A stretch of DNA of 37,285 nucleotides, from the NCBI GenBank assembly GCA_027061785.1, contig JAMOVA010000131.1:1-37285 (forward strand). Reading direction: 5' to 3'. The notes below the pieces were generated by a model that was not told where the DNA came from, made no database searches, and was given only the letters and a program-made list of their open reading frames with translations. The DNA is from Thermoproteota archaeon. Its GTDB lineage: Archaea > Korarchaeota > Korarchaeia > Korarchaeales > Korarchaeaceae. The position numbers and the translations under genes are program-made. Below are positions 29,891 through 37,285 of this stretch, in pieces (position 1 is the stretch's first letter; each line of letters opens with the position of its first letter).

Positions 29891-30784
29891 CTAGTAGTAC
29901 CAGGTTAGGGTGTGTTTCGGCTCTTCCCAGTACTCTCCCCTGGAATTGGATCTGCAAACTTCTGAGAAGGGACAGCTATTGCAGTGAGGGTCCTTCGTAC
30001 AGGTGGATCGGCCAAAGGGCCACAGGAAGTCATCAAGTGCGAAGGGATCCACCCCGCTCCTATTAGATACCTCCTTCCATGCCTCCCTCACGGCCATCCT
30101 CACCGTCACATCCTCCTCCCTCGTGAGCTCCCTGCCTTCACGTATCCACTCCAGCAGATCCCCAGAGGGGATGACTATACCTAACCTGATGGCTATTCTG
30201 GTGAGGTGATTGTCCACGGGCACATGCTTCTCTCCCTCAAATCTGGCTAGGCCCCTACCATCCAAGAATTTGGCTAAGAGGAAGGTCTTCTTCCTCACCG
30301 GGTCCTCGTAGGCCCTGAAGACCGACAGGTTAGATACTAGCTCCTCAACCCTATCGACGAGCAGGAGTTCAGTCAAGCTCTTGATCTTCCTCCCCAGATC
30401 CCTCAGAAGGAAAATCCTCGTGTAGAAGTCCCACACGCAGTTACCTTCGAAACAGAGCAGATGCTTGGCCTCTTCCGGGGTCAGGTGGGCCAGCCACCCT
30501 GGGGTAAACGATCCTCCATACTCATACACCCTCCTCCCCAAGTAGTAAAGGAGGTCTGCCCCTGACAGCCTCCTGCCTCTAATATCGGAGGAGAAGTCGG
30601 TGAGTTCCGTGCGGGTCCGGTGATCTATGGCGACCATGGAGAGGAAGAAACCCAGCTGCCTCTCCACCTCGTCATCTTTAGGTGGGAAGAAGAGGGGATC
30701 CTCGTAGCTGTCGCGTGAGAGTCCCAGGCCCGAGATTGAGGTGGAGACCCTGCTCACGGTCTCATCATCCACACTCAGGTACAT
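29891..30784 (-). CDS. Divergent HhH-GPD / endonuclease III-like Fe-S protein
   Basis: A 297-residue protein resembling EndoIII-family base-excision glycosylases in its last half. KHVPVDNHLTRIAIRLGIV near residue 187 matches the family's catalytic-Asp segment (VDTHVxRVxxRLGxV). The C-terminal WPFGRSTCTKDPHCNSCPF run with a further SEVC gives a CysX5CysX2CysX5Cys cluster, one residue shorter than the EndoIII spacing, probably holding [4Fe-4S]. The usual helix-hairpin-helix GVGxKTA and its catalytic Lys are not visible; the equivalent segment reads FLDGRGLARFEGEKHVP. It could be a glycosylase without lyase activity or a repurposed Fe-S protein. A TATA element (GTTATTTTA on the minus strand, 30806-30814) is 26 nt from the ATG, so the mRNA is leaderless. 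Confidence 0.68.
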   Translation of the reverse strand: MYLSVDDETVSRVSTSISGLGLSRDSYEDPLFFPPKDDEVERQLGFFLSMVAIDHRTRTELTDFSSDIRGRRLSGADLLYYLGRRVYEYGGSFTPGWLAHLTPEEAKHLLCFEGNCVWDFYTRIFLLRDLGRKIKSLTELLLVDRVEELVSNLSVFRAYEDPVRKKTFLLAKFLDGRGLARFEGEKHVPVDNHLTRIAIRLGIVIPSGDLLEWIREGRELTREEDVTVRMAVREAWKEVSNRSGVDPFALDDFLWPFGRSTCTKDPHCNSCPFSEVCRSNSRGEYWEEPKHTLTWYY

Positions 30785-30886
30785 ACTTCAGATAGGTAAG
30801 GGAGCTAAAATAACTCGTCCTTGACGGAAGTATCACTTAGCGAGCAGTAAAGCAACTTTTTAGCTTGATCCGGTGGAGGTGGTTCG

Positions 30887-31204
30887 ATGAGTAAGCTCAA
30901 CAAGTATGAGGACCTCAAAGAGGAGGTAGAGAGGGCCATAAAGCCCTTCATAAGGGTGAAGATATACCTGAAGGGCGAAGTGGAGCAAGAGAGGTTAGAG
31001 AACCTTCTCGAGAACGATTACTATCTTGAAAGGCTGGAGAGACTGACTCACCTCTTCCTCGAGAAAGAGGGATCGTCCTTCCTCATAATTCCCCTTGACA
31101 TACCTATAGAAGAGGCTAGAAGGCTTGAAAACGACGAAAAATTCTTGAAGAAGGTCGAGGAGCTGGCTAGGTCGGCCGGGGAAGCGAATGATTCACCTGA
31201 CTGA
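30887..31204 (+). CDS. Small charged helical protein before the ArsB/NhaD-type transporter
   Basis: A 105-residue soluble, highly charged protein without a recognised family. It looks alpha/beta: KPFIRVKIYLKGEV as strand, then repeated acidic helices, SSFLIIPLDIPIEEA as strand and helix. The TATA element ACTTTTTA is about 29 nt upstream and GGTGGAGGTGG precedes the ATG. Its end overlaps the transporter start by 17 nt, so the two are co-translated. It may be a cytoplasmic regulator of the carrier, but this is only context. Confidence 0.6.
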   Translation: MSKLNKYEDLKEEVERAIKPFIRVKIYLKGEVEQERLENLLENDYYLERLERLTHLFLEKEGSSFLIIPLDIPIEEARRLENDEKFLKKVEELARSAGEANDSPD

Positions 31205-32441
31205 TCCTCAGCTCGCGATCCTAGGTGTCTTCCTGCTATCGATACTCCTCCTGATCACCGAGAAGTACCACAGGGCCACCTCGGCTATGATCTCTGCAGC
31301 GATAATGGTGTACTTCGGCGCCTACGTCTACGGGCTCTTCTCGCCTGATGAGGTCTTCGACTTCATCGACTGGCACACCCTCCTCTTCATCGTGGGGGTC
31401 CTCATCCTAGTGGAGGGACTCTCCGAGTCCGGGCTCTTCCAAGCCATGGGTCTAATCGTGGCCAAGACTCTAGCGAAGAGGAGAAACCTTCTATTCGTGT
31501 CCTTCATGTACCTCACCCTGGCCGTCACCCTCTTCCTAGCGAACTTCCCTGCCATGCTGGTCATGGCCGCCATAACCACCTCATTGAGGGACCGGCTGGG
31601 CATCAACCTGAAGAAGTGGATCATCTATGAGGCCGTGATCGCCAACAGCGGGGCCATGGGTCTGATGATAAGCAGCATACCCAACCTGATAGTGGCCCTG
31701 AACTTCGGGATAAGCTTCAACGAGTTCCTCAGGGTAGCCTTGCCCCTCTCCCTCCTCCTGACGACCGTGACGGCGCTGGTTGGGGTGGCGACCGGGAACC
31801 TCTACCGAGAGGGCGGGGGAGAGCTCACCAGCACGAGAAGCTCCTTCGCGAGGGGGAAGCTCATCAGGTCCTTCCTGATCTTCTCCGCCTTCCTCGCCCT
31901 GATCGTGGCCAACCTCCCCCAATTCCCCATGGATCTCGTGGCTTTCCTCATGGCCACACTCATGCTCTGGATGGGCGGAGCTGACCCGGACGAGATATTC
32001 TCAAACGTGGACTGGTCCACCGTCTTCTTCCTGGCCTCCTTCTACGTGGTGGTGGGAGGCGTGGAGAAGGCCGGTCTCCTCAACTACATCTCCTCCTACA
32101 TGAGCGGGCTGGGAAAGTCCCCATTAACATTCCTCACCCTGACGCTGTGGTCCTCCGGTCTGTTGAGCGGGTTCGTGGACAACATACCTGTGGCCCTCAC
32201 CTTCACCTCGATACTGAAGGCGATGCCCTCCATCAGCAGGGTCCTCCCCTACGCGGTGGCGGTGGGAGCTAATATAGGCGGTAACCTAACTTACTTCGCC
32301 TCGCCCCCATCCCTCGTGGCTGTGGGGGTCCTCCAGAAGGAGGAGGGACTCAACCCGATGGAGTTCACCAAGTACGGGGCTCCACTAACCTTCCTCCACC
32401 TTATCGTGAGCGAGATCTACTTTCTCCTCCTCTTCTCCTGA
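31188..32441 (+). CDS. ArsB/NhaD/CitM-superfamily (IT) transporter
   Basis: A 417-residue membrane carrier with about eleven to twelve helices in two halves. The first half has IDWHTLLFIVGVLILVEGLS, the pattern of ArsB/NhaD/P-protein members, followed by NFPAMLVMAAITTSLRD and NSGAMGLMISSIPNLIVA. The second half repeats it with NVDWSTVFFLASFYVVVGG, FVDNIPVALTFTSI and VGANIGGNLTYFAS. The paired hairpin motifs (around N, D, N and G residues) would hold ion and substrate. Members move arsenite, Na+/H+, citrate or silicate; the choice cannot be made here. It overlaps the small gene before it and the convergent membrane-protein gene after it (57 nt). Confidence 0.83.
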   Translation: MIHLTDPQLAILGVFLLSILLLITEKYHRATSAMISAAIMVYFGAYVYGLFSPDEVFDFIDWHTLLFIVGVLILVEGLSESGLFQAMGLIVAKTLAKRRNLLFVSFMYLTLAVTLFLANFPAMLVMAAITTSLRDRLGINLKKWIIYEAVIANSGAMGLMISSIPNLIVALNFGISFNEFLRVALPLSLLLTTVTALVGVATGNLYREGGGELTSTRSSFARGKLIRSFLIFSAFLALIVANLPQFPMDLVAFLMATLMLWMGGADPDEIFSNVDWSTVFFLASFYVVVGGVEKAGLLNYISSYMSGLGKSPLTFLTLTLWSSGLLSGFVDNIPVALTFTSILKAMPSISRVLPYAVAVGANIGGNLTYFASPPSLVAVGVLQKEEGLNPMEFTKYGAPLTFLHLIVSEIYFLLLFS

Positions 32442-32963
32442 TCTCCTCGCCAATTCCTTCCCCAGCAGATCGGAGAGGGTCTCCACTAGGGATTCGAAGC
32501 TTATCTTGAGCACCGAGTAGACGGTCTTCACCAGATCGTAGACGAAGAGCAGCGAGATTAGAATGAACAGGACGGAGATCACCCTGATCACCGTGTCGGG
32601 TAGGAGCCTGAAGAAGGGAGAGAGGCCGAACCACGCCAGGGCCGTGGATAGCAGGTAGAGGAAGTCCAGACCAGCCCTCCTCAAATTCCCCTTCTCCCCC
32701 AGACCGAATCTCCTCGCGAGGATGTCACTCAACAGGTCCAAGAAGAAGAGGGAGTCCCTCAGGACCCAGTACCCGTAGTATATGATCGCCAGGAGCCTTA
32801 CTCCTCCCAGGATCTCGCTGGTGTCTAGGAGAAGGCCGAAGGCCTCGAACTTCATTCCCCCGAACAGAGCGTCGAGAGCGGCCAAGGCGATCATCGCGGC
32901 GGCCAGTTTTATCAGCGAGCCTAGGATCCTCCTTATCCTGACTTTGAGCTCCTCTCGGTTCAT
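32385..32963 (-). CDS. Small membrane protein with channel-like tail, unknown
   Basis: About 192 residues from the ATG at 32963, which sits about 30 nt after a TATA element on the minus strand (AGTATTATAAG, 32989-32999). Longer starts to 33071 or 32975 are possible but would begin at or above the promoter. It has four to five hydrophobic helices with charged loops and a glutamate-rich C-terminal tail (ARRSGEEEEKV). Not recognised; the layout is loosely like a small ion-channel or transporter subunit. Its last 57 nt overlap the convergent transporter gene. Confidence 0.6.
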   Translation of the reverse strand: MNREELKVRIRRILGSLIKLAAAMIALAALDALFGGMKFEAFGLLLDTSEILGGVRLLAIIYYGYWVLRDSLFFLDLLSDILARRFGLGEKGNLRRAGLDFLYLLSTALAWFGLSPFFRLLPDTVIRVISVLFILISLLFVYDLVKTVYSVLKISFESLVETLSDLLGKELARRSGEEEEKVDLAHDKVEEG

Positions 32964-33181
32964 TTCTACCTGCATATGGGGATCAGAGCTTATAATACTT
33001 GAGTGGCCTTTTATTGTTGGATTCCTCCTCGAAGCTCGAACCTCGGGTGTTTTGAAGCTATGCTTCGGCACGGTAACCCTTGCTGCCCAGCAGAAAAGGT
33101 ATTGATTGAATGAGATTTACACTGGAGAGAATGACCGAGGATATTTAGAAGGCTTCCCTGATCTAATCACAGGTGCCTTAA

Positions 33182-33382
33182 GTGTCTAGGGTTATACGCG
33201 TGAGATACGAGAAGGGGGTATTGAGGCCCTTGGACCGAGTCAGTTTTCGGGATGGTGAGGAGTTAGTAGTATTCGTGCGCAAGCGTAGGGTACGAGAAGT
33301 CCTAGATAAGTACATTGGAATTTTCGGTGAAGCAGACGCTGAGGAGCTTGAGATCCTTGAGGAGGAGGCTCAAGTTCAGTGA
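33182..33382 (+). CDS. DUF104-type antitoxin (AF2212-like)
   Basis: A 66-residue protein that matches the DUF104 / AF2212-like antitoxin pattern: IRVRYEKGVLRPLDRVSFRDGEE at the N-terminus (compare YENGVLKPL and EGEE in that family), then a short strand and an acidic helical tail. GTG start with a TATA-like GGATATTTAG about 33 nt upstream. It overlaps by four bases (GTGA) with the start of a PIN-toxin reading frame that is broken soon after. The antitoxin seems intact, the toxin does not. Confidence 0.75.
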   Translation: MSRVIRVRYEKGVLRPLDRVSFRDGEELVVFVRKRRVREVLDKYIGIFGEADAEELEILEEEAQVQ

Positions 33383-33480
33383 CCGGCGTATTCCTCGACA
33401 CTAACCTCCTCCACAATGTCCTCTCAGAACTCAGCTCACCGGCCGAGCTGGTGAGGTCGTTAGACGAGGACAGAGCTCAA
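33379..33480 (+). pseudogene. Truncated VapC-type PIN toxin remnant
   Basis: Only the first part of a PIN domain is here: GVFLDTNLLHNVLSEL with the first catalytic Asp (LDTN), then about twenty more residues. After that the frame continues (to 33630) as antisense sequence of the convergent metallo-hydrolase gene and has none of the later PIN motifs. The toxin has therefore lost its C-terminal two thirds, probably by deletion at the junction with the neighbouring gene. The GTG start overlaps the antitoxin stop, as in intact pairs. Confidence 0.68.
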
Positions 33481-33517
33481 AGGAATGAAGGAGGATTGAC
33501 CAGCTGCGTGATAAGAG

Positions 33518-34564
33518 CTAGTGGGCTGACGAGAGGACCACGGGCTCCTTGCCGTAATACTCAGCTACCGTTATCACGTCCACTCGTTCCTTTTCAGCCA
33601 GTTCGTATACATCCTTCAGTCTCTCCCTGAACCTGGGCTCCCTGGGGAGGTGGTGATCCAGCAGGATCAGATCGCACCCGGCTTCCCTGACTATCCTCCT
33701 CAGGTTCTCTACGGCCCTCCTCAAGTTTATCCTATTCAGCATGTATCCCAGAGTGTAAGTGGCTGGTCCGTCTATCAATGCCACCCTCGGCCTCTCCCCT
33801 ATCACCCAGTCGGCGTAATCCTCTATTATGGGTCCGTTCACGTCCGAGGTGTACAGGACCTTCTCGCCAGCCCTCTCCACCACCAGACCTACGACCCAGC
33901 CTACCCTGCTGAACTCTACGCCGTGGAACATGGGTCGGGTGAACCTCACCTCGGTCTCGCCGAAGGTGAACCCCCTCCCATCGGCGAACCTCAACCCGAA
34001 GGCCTCACCATCGTGCTCCGGTACCCTAGCATATCTCCTCCACCTCTCGACCCTCTTGGAGAACCACTTCATCCCCTTATCCAGTAGCTCCCTCTTCCTC
34101 TTCGAGTAGTCGGCGTAGTCCAGGCTCATGGCGTGTGGAATCTCCTCCAATGGGTCCCCGATCTCCAGCTGAGAGGGCTCCTCCATAACCTCATCGAGAT
34201 TGATCCCCTCCATGGAGAACAGGTTGGTAAAGAAGTGCAGGGCCCTCTCCCTCTGAGAATCGTTTATGTACTCGTTCGGGGACTTGGCCAAGATCAATCT
34301 GCCCCTGTAGAAGGACTCCTCGAAGTCCGTGTAGTGGTCGTAGTGATAGTGGGTTATGACTACCACATCTGCATCCTTCACCGCATTGGAGATGGCCTCG
34401 TAACCCTCAATCAGCCACCTCTCCTTCATCTCCCAGGATGCGGGAAAGGAGGGGTGCATTATCGCTACTCCGGGATCCACCACGATGGAGACGTCGGGAG
34501 TTCTGATGAGGGTGCAGAAGGACTTGGCTCCCAATGAATCAGCCCAGATCGGTATCAGCTCCAT
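33518..34564 (-). CDS. UPF0282-family metallo-beta-lactamase-fold protein
   Basis: An archaeal metallo-hydrolase of the UPF0282 type. It opens with IPIWADSLGAKSFCTLI and VSIVVDPGVAI, as in this family, and has the zinc-site motif VITHYHYDHYTD with His72, His74, Asp76 and His77 counted from the ATG at 34564. Further His (MFHGVEFSR), Asp (LYTSDVNGP) and His (LLDHHLPR) ligands follow. Substrate unknown. A TTTAAA element (34600-34605) on the minus strand is about 26 nt before position 34576, favouring the ATG at 34564 or 34579; a start at 34600 would fall in the promoter. It ends in the junction where the PIN toxin is truncated. Confidence 0.85.
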   Translation of the reverse strand: MELIPIWADSLGAKSFCTLIRTPDVSIVVDPGVAIMHPSFPASWEMKERWLIEGYEAISNAVKDADVVVITHYHYDHYTDFEESFYRGRLILAKSPNEYINDSQRERALHFFTNLFSMEGINLDEVMEEPSQLEIGDPLEEIPHAMSLDYADYSKRKRELLDKGMKWFSKRVERWRRYARVPEHDGEAFGLRFADGRGFTFGETEVRFTRPMFHGVEFSRVGWVVGLVVERAGEKVLYTSDVNGPIIEDYADWVIGERPRVALIDGPATYTLGYMLNRINLRRAVENLRRIVREAGCDLILLDHHLPREPRFRERLKDVYELAEKERVDVITVAEYYGKEPVVLSSAH

Positions 34565-34618
34565 GTTCCCGAGTTTCATTGCTCTTTGGGAGACCACCAT
34601 TTAAACAGCCGGATTCTC

Positions 34619-35839
34619 CTACAAAAGCCCATCGACATCGGTGGGATCGGGTTCCTCGCCTCCGCCTATCCAGAGATTGCCACCCAAGTCCAGCAGGAAT
34701 TTCCAAATGTTGGTCTCGTCCAGCAGGATCACGCCTTTCGGGTATCTCCTGTGCGGTTTTCCCGCCTTCACCTCGATCTTGAGGCCATCCGCCACCACAT
34801 CTATCTCGTAGCCGTTCCTGTAGTAAAATACACTTCCATACTTCCTGTAGACGTGTTCCTGAACCACCCATTCATAGAGGGCGGATTCAAGAAACTTCTG
34901 GCCCGCCCACTGACTGAACACCCTGGCTAGTGCAGGATCCCTGAAGAAGAACTTTCTCTCCTTCCTGTACTTCACCCCATCATCCTTTAGATAGGCTATT
35001 CCTATCAGATAGAGATCCTTCAGAAATTCCAGATATGTCTGGACGACCTTGTAAGAGTAGCCCGATGTATCGGCAGCGAGGGAGCGGTAGCTCACAGCCG
35101 ATGGGGCCTTCCTGAAAAGGGACGCCAGGATCTCCTTCACGATCTCCAGACTCCTCCCGAATCTCACCATCTCGTTCAGGTACCCGCTTATCAACTCCGC
35201 ATCGGGCATGCCGTTCATCTTGGACAGGAAACCGCCCACCTCCAAGTACTCCTGGAAGGCCCTCCTCAACTGGCTATCTGTATCTGCCCCCATTATCTTT
35301 GCGTACTCCCCGAATGAGAGGGGAACGACCTCCACCGTCCTTCCCTTTCCCCTCCTTCCTGGGAAGAAATCGACGTCCCTCCTAACCTTAATCGATGAGG
35401 AGCCGGTTGCAACTATGACATCCCCCAGAAGATCTCCCGAGTCTACTAAGACCTTGATCGGCTTCCACCATCCCTCCAGAGAGGTGATCTCATCCAAGAA
35501 AATGTAGGAGTGATCCGCTCCTTTCCTCTTCCTGAACTCTTGGTACCACCTGAGGGTCTCCAGCAAATCCCTGAAGGAGGGGAAGATCTCACAGTTAAGG
35601 TATAGAATGGATGCCGGGCTTATGGAATCAGAATTCAGGAGCTCCCTTATCAGGAGCTTGATCCCCGTGGTCTTACCTACCTGTCTGGGACCCACCACGA
35701 AGTTCAGTGAGAAGGGCTCAAGTGACAGCTTGTGTATCCAGTTAGGAACAATCTTGAAGCGAAGAGCTCTCCATCTCGCTAAAGCGGGATCTTCCTCGCC
35801 CATCCACCATGGATTGAGGGACTCGATCAGCTCCTCCAT
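34619..35839 (-). CDS. AAA+ ATPase with DUF4143-type C-terminal domain
   Basis: A 406-residue archaeal-type ATPase. The P-loop reads FVVGPRQVGKTTGIKLL near residue 50, Walker B is SYIFLDEITSLEGWW near 115, and a sensor-like VIVATGSSS near 143. The C-terminal half follows the DUF4143 pattern, with a central winged-helix part (APSAVSYRSLAADTSGYSYK) and a nuclease-fold-like end (YGSVFYYRNGYEIDVVADGLKIEVKAG). Such proteins are numerous in archaea and of unknown role; the D...E-x-K run in the tail recalls restriction-endonuclease folds. TATA CTTTTTATATAG is about 28 nt before the ATG; two matching inverted repeats flank it. Confidence 0.87.
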   Translation of the reverse strand: MEELIESLNPWWMGEEDPALARWRALRFKIVPNWIHKLSLEPFSLNFVVGPRQVGKTTGIKLLIRELLNSDSISPASILYLNCEIFPSFRDLLETLRWYQEFRKRKGADHSYIFLDEITSLEGWWKPIKVLVDSGDLLGDVIVATGSSSIKVRRDVDFFPGRRGKGRTVEVVPLSFGEYAKIMGADTDSQLRRAFQEYLEVGGFLSKMNGMPDAELISGYLNEMVRFGRSLEIVKEILASLFRKAPSAVSYRSLAADTSGYSYKVVQTYLEFLKDLYLIGIAYLKDDGVKYRKERKFFFRDPALARVFSQWAGQKFLESALYEWVVQEHVYRKYGSVFYYRNGYEIDVVADGLKIEVKAGKPHRRYPKGVILLDETNIWKFLLDLGGNLWIGGGEEPDPTDVDGLL

Positions 35840-35893
35840 TGAGAGTTATCTTGTCTCAACTATATAAAAAGCTTGAGAATTTATAATTCTCAA
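35839..35893 (-). promoter_or_regulatory. TATA box flanked by two TTGAGA...TCTCAA inverted repeats
   Basis: One repeat (TTGAGAATT-tat-AATTCTCAA, 35873-35893) is a perfect 9-base palindrome just upstream of the TATA box. The other (TTGAGA ... TCTCAA, 35839-35859) lies between the TATA box and the start codon, touching the ATG. Centres are about 34 bp apart. Candidate operator pair for the ATPase gene. Confidence 0.62.
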
Positions 35894-36042
35894 TCCTATT
35901 AAGTCGCGCCCTCCATGGGATTCCGTGCTGCGGTAGGAGTATGAGGCGATGCATATCTCTTCAAAGCTTCTGACGGGCGGGTCAAGCTACTTAGGATCGA
36001 GATCGCGCATCATTTGGAGTGTTTCATCCGTACCGGAACGCT

Positions 36043-36052
36043 CCTTTTAATT
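36043..36052 (+). promoter_or_regulatory. TATA promoter of the exported hydrolase gene
   Basis: CCTTTTAATT is centred about 39 nt before the GTG at 36086, predicting a leader of about 12 nt. Between this and the ATPase promoter (35894-36040) I see no gene or RNA. Confidence 0.42.
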
Positions 36053-36085
36053 CACCTCCATACCCGTTCTCCTGAGTGACCTTCC

Positions 36086-36985
36086 GTGAGGACGAGTGTG
36101 CTGGCGATTCTGATCGCTTTAGGGGTGATCGCACTCCTACTCCTAGCCATCTTTCTGGCGGAGCAAGGGGCTCCCAATCCAGTTCAGCCGGGTAAGGGCT
36201 GGGACGGAAGGGAGAGGGTGAGGATAAGATACGGGGAGGACAGGAGGCAGTTCGTGGACCTCTACCTCCCCGACCGCCGGGGGGTCTGGCTCGCCTTCGT
36301 GGTGCATGGTGGGGGATTCAGGGGAGGAACCGCCACGGGAACGAGCGCCAAGACCATGGCCAGCCCCTTCTTCGATAGGGGGTTTGCGGTAGCGAGCGTC
36401 GAGTACAGGGTGTGCCCCTCGGTTAAGTGGCCCACTCCCATAGAGGACATCGCCCGAGGGATAAAGGCGACCCTCTCCTACCTCGAGTCGGAGGGAGTCG
36501 AGGTCAGGGGTTCCGTATACATTGGAAGTTCCGCGGGCGCCATAGCCGGAGCTCTCCTGATATACGGCCCTGAGGCCGACAGTTACGGAGTATGGAACGT
36601 ATTCGACGGGTACATCGGCCTTAGCGGCGGATACTGCATCTCCGTGTTTCCGGAAGCTAGGTTGAGGGAGTCCAACGGTACGTATCTGCTCTGCGACGCC
36701 GAGATCAGGGAGATGTTTCCGTTCGATGACTTCATTGAGGTTAAGAGGGTCCCTGCTCTCCTCATAGCGGGCGATGAGGATCGCCTCCTCGATGGGAAGG
36801 CCGGTACTGATGGGATCAACCATCAGGCCGAGTGCTTCGCCTCTCTGCTGAGGTCCAAGGGCGTACCTGTGAGGACACTGTACGTGAAGGGAGGACACGG
36901 TGTCCCGGTGAGGAGGATCGCTGCTGGCGACGACAGGGTTCTCTCCGCAATAGATGGGTTCCTTTCGGACTTGATAGGCGGCTAA
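36086..36985 (+). CDS. Membrane-anchored or exported alpha/beta hydrolase
   Basis: A 299-residue esterase/lipase-like protein. Residues about 5-25 form an uncleaved or cleaved signal helix, so it works outside the membrane. The oxyanion motif HGGGFRGG is near residue 75, the nucleophile elbow IGSSAGAIAG near 153, the acid in IAGDEDRLLDG near 232 and the His in KGGHGVP near 271: a full catalytic triad of the HGGG-type esterase family. Substrate unknown. Several cysteines in the second half could form disulphides outside the cell. GTG start; no partner genes adjacent. Confidence 0.85.
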   Translation: MRTSVLAILIALGVIALLLLAIFLAEQGAPNPVQPGKGWDGRERVRIRYGEDRRQFVDLYLPDRRGVWLAFVVHGGGFRGGTATGTSAKTMASPFFDRGFAVASVEYRVCPSVKWPTPIEDIARGIKATLSYLESEGVEVRGSVYIGSSAGAIAGALLIYGPEADSYGVWNVFDGYIGLSGGYCISVFPEARLRESNGTYLLCDAEIREMFPFDDFIEVKRVPALLIAGDEDRLLDGKAGTDGINHQAECFASLLRSKGVPVRTLYVKGGHGVPVRRIAAGDDRVLSAIDGFLSDLIGG

Positions 36986-37092
36986 TTATCTCGGGTTCCA
37001 GCGCTGGGGGATCGGCTTAGAGACCGTCGGGTATTGAATTGAAGGTATTGGGCCCCTCGGCTGGGGAGATTCCCACCTGCGTATGCGATTAG

Positions 37093-37100
37093 GTTTTAAG
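37093..37100 (+). promoter_or_regulatory. TATA promoter of the last partial gene
   Basis: GTTTTAAG is centred about 26 nt before the ATG at 37123, predicting a leaderless transcript. Confidence 0.5.
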
Positions 37101-37122
37101 TCCGCCCTCCCGGATTATCTAG

Positions 37123-37285
37123 ATGCATTCCTTGAGCCTCCTAGTCAGAGGGACGGGTCTTTGGGGAAGATCCGTCCTGCTCTTCGCTGAAAAGCTCTCC
37201 TCTAGGCTGGGGGATCGGCTCGTCATGGTGGCGGCCCTCGATGAGGAGGAGCCCCTGCTCTACGAGAGCAACGTGCTGGTGGTGG
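37123..37285 (+). CDS. Unrecognised gene, 3'-truncated by window end
   Basis: Only about 54 residues are visible: an N-terminal strand followed by a glycine turn (VRGTGLWGRSVLLFAEKLSS) and a second strand RLVMVAALDEEE. This beta-turn-alpha-beta start could be a nucleotide-binding fold or the gamma subunit of a 2-oxoacid:ferredoxin oxidoreductase, but neither is shown. The leaderless promoter in front supports the ATG at 37123. The gene continues beyond the window. Confidence 0.55.
   Translation, partial: MHSLSLLVRGTGLWGRSVLLFAEKLSSRLGDRLVMVAALDEEEPLLYESNVLVV

Noticed and set aside
33481-33630. Continuation of the PIN toxin frame
   Set aside because: From about 33481 on the frame has no PIN motifs and is antisense to the UPF0282 gene, so it is not part of the toxin.

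Overview
The window is chromosomal DNA of an archaeon, most likely a thermophile of the TACK group. A Korarchaeota-like lineage is my best guess, but this is only an inference. The evidence is: leaderless genes with a TATA box about 26 nt before the start codon; GGTG/GGAGG-type ribosome sites before GTG and TTG starts; heavy AGG/AGA/ATA codon use; an archaeal TadC/FlaJ pilus-assembly protein; an Arf-type GTPase; an archaeal UPF0282 metallo-hydrolase; and several VapBC-type toxin-antitoxin pairs. No tRNA, rRNA, CRISPR array or insertion sequence was found.

Region 1 (1-9059) reads as one cell-surface and small-GTPase neighbourhood. It holds a 5'-truncated TadC/FlaJ-type membrane protein, a pilin-like anchored protein, an MglA-like GTPase and two divergently transcribed coiled-coil proteins that share a PxKLSY motif. 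It continues with a Roadblock/LC7 protein, an Arf-type GTPase with an Arf-like N-terminal helix and an extra C-terminal domain, a longin/uDENN-like small protein, a seven-helix membrane protein and a secreted Thr/Pro-rich protein with an InlB-type repeat. The combination resembles bacterial MglA-MglB control of type IV pili, built from more eukaryote-like parts. This is the strongest candidate here for an undescribed system.

Region 2 (9060-20613) is mostly metabolism and transport: dihydroxy-acid dehydratase, a small membrane protein, two overlapping cupins, an Nramp-superfamily transporter without the usual metal-binding residues, a TerC-family protein, a DJ-1/PfpI protein, a tandem pair of paralogous methyltransferases, a PRC-barrel protein and pyruvate phosphate dikinase.

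Region 3 (20614-28972) starts with an AT-rich orphan membrane protein, then UppP and a VapBC pair with a palindromic operator. A complete TPP riboswitch follows, directly in front of a thiamine-binding protein. Its P1 strand and the ribosome-site hairpin share the same 8-mer, which gives a specific ON/OFF model. The permease and ATPase of the same transporter lie downstream, separated by an ArsR-type regulator/membrane protein pair and by an AbrB-PIN pair.

Region 4 (28973-37285) is accessory-looking: another AbrB-PIN pair, a divergent Fe-S HhH-GPD glycosylase-like protein, an ArsB/NhaD-superfamily transporter, an orphan antitoxin with a truncated PIN toxin, the UPF0282 hydrolase, a DUF4143 ATPase whose TATA box is flanked by two matching inverted repeats, an exported alpha/beta hydrolase and the start of an unrecognised gene cut by the window edge.
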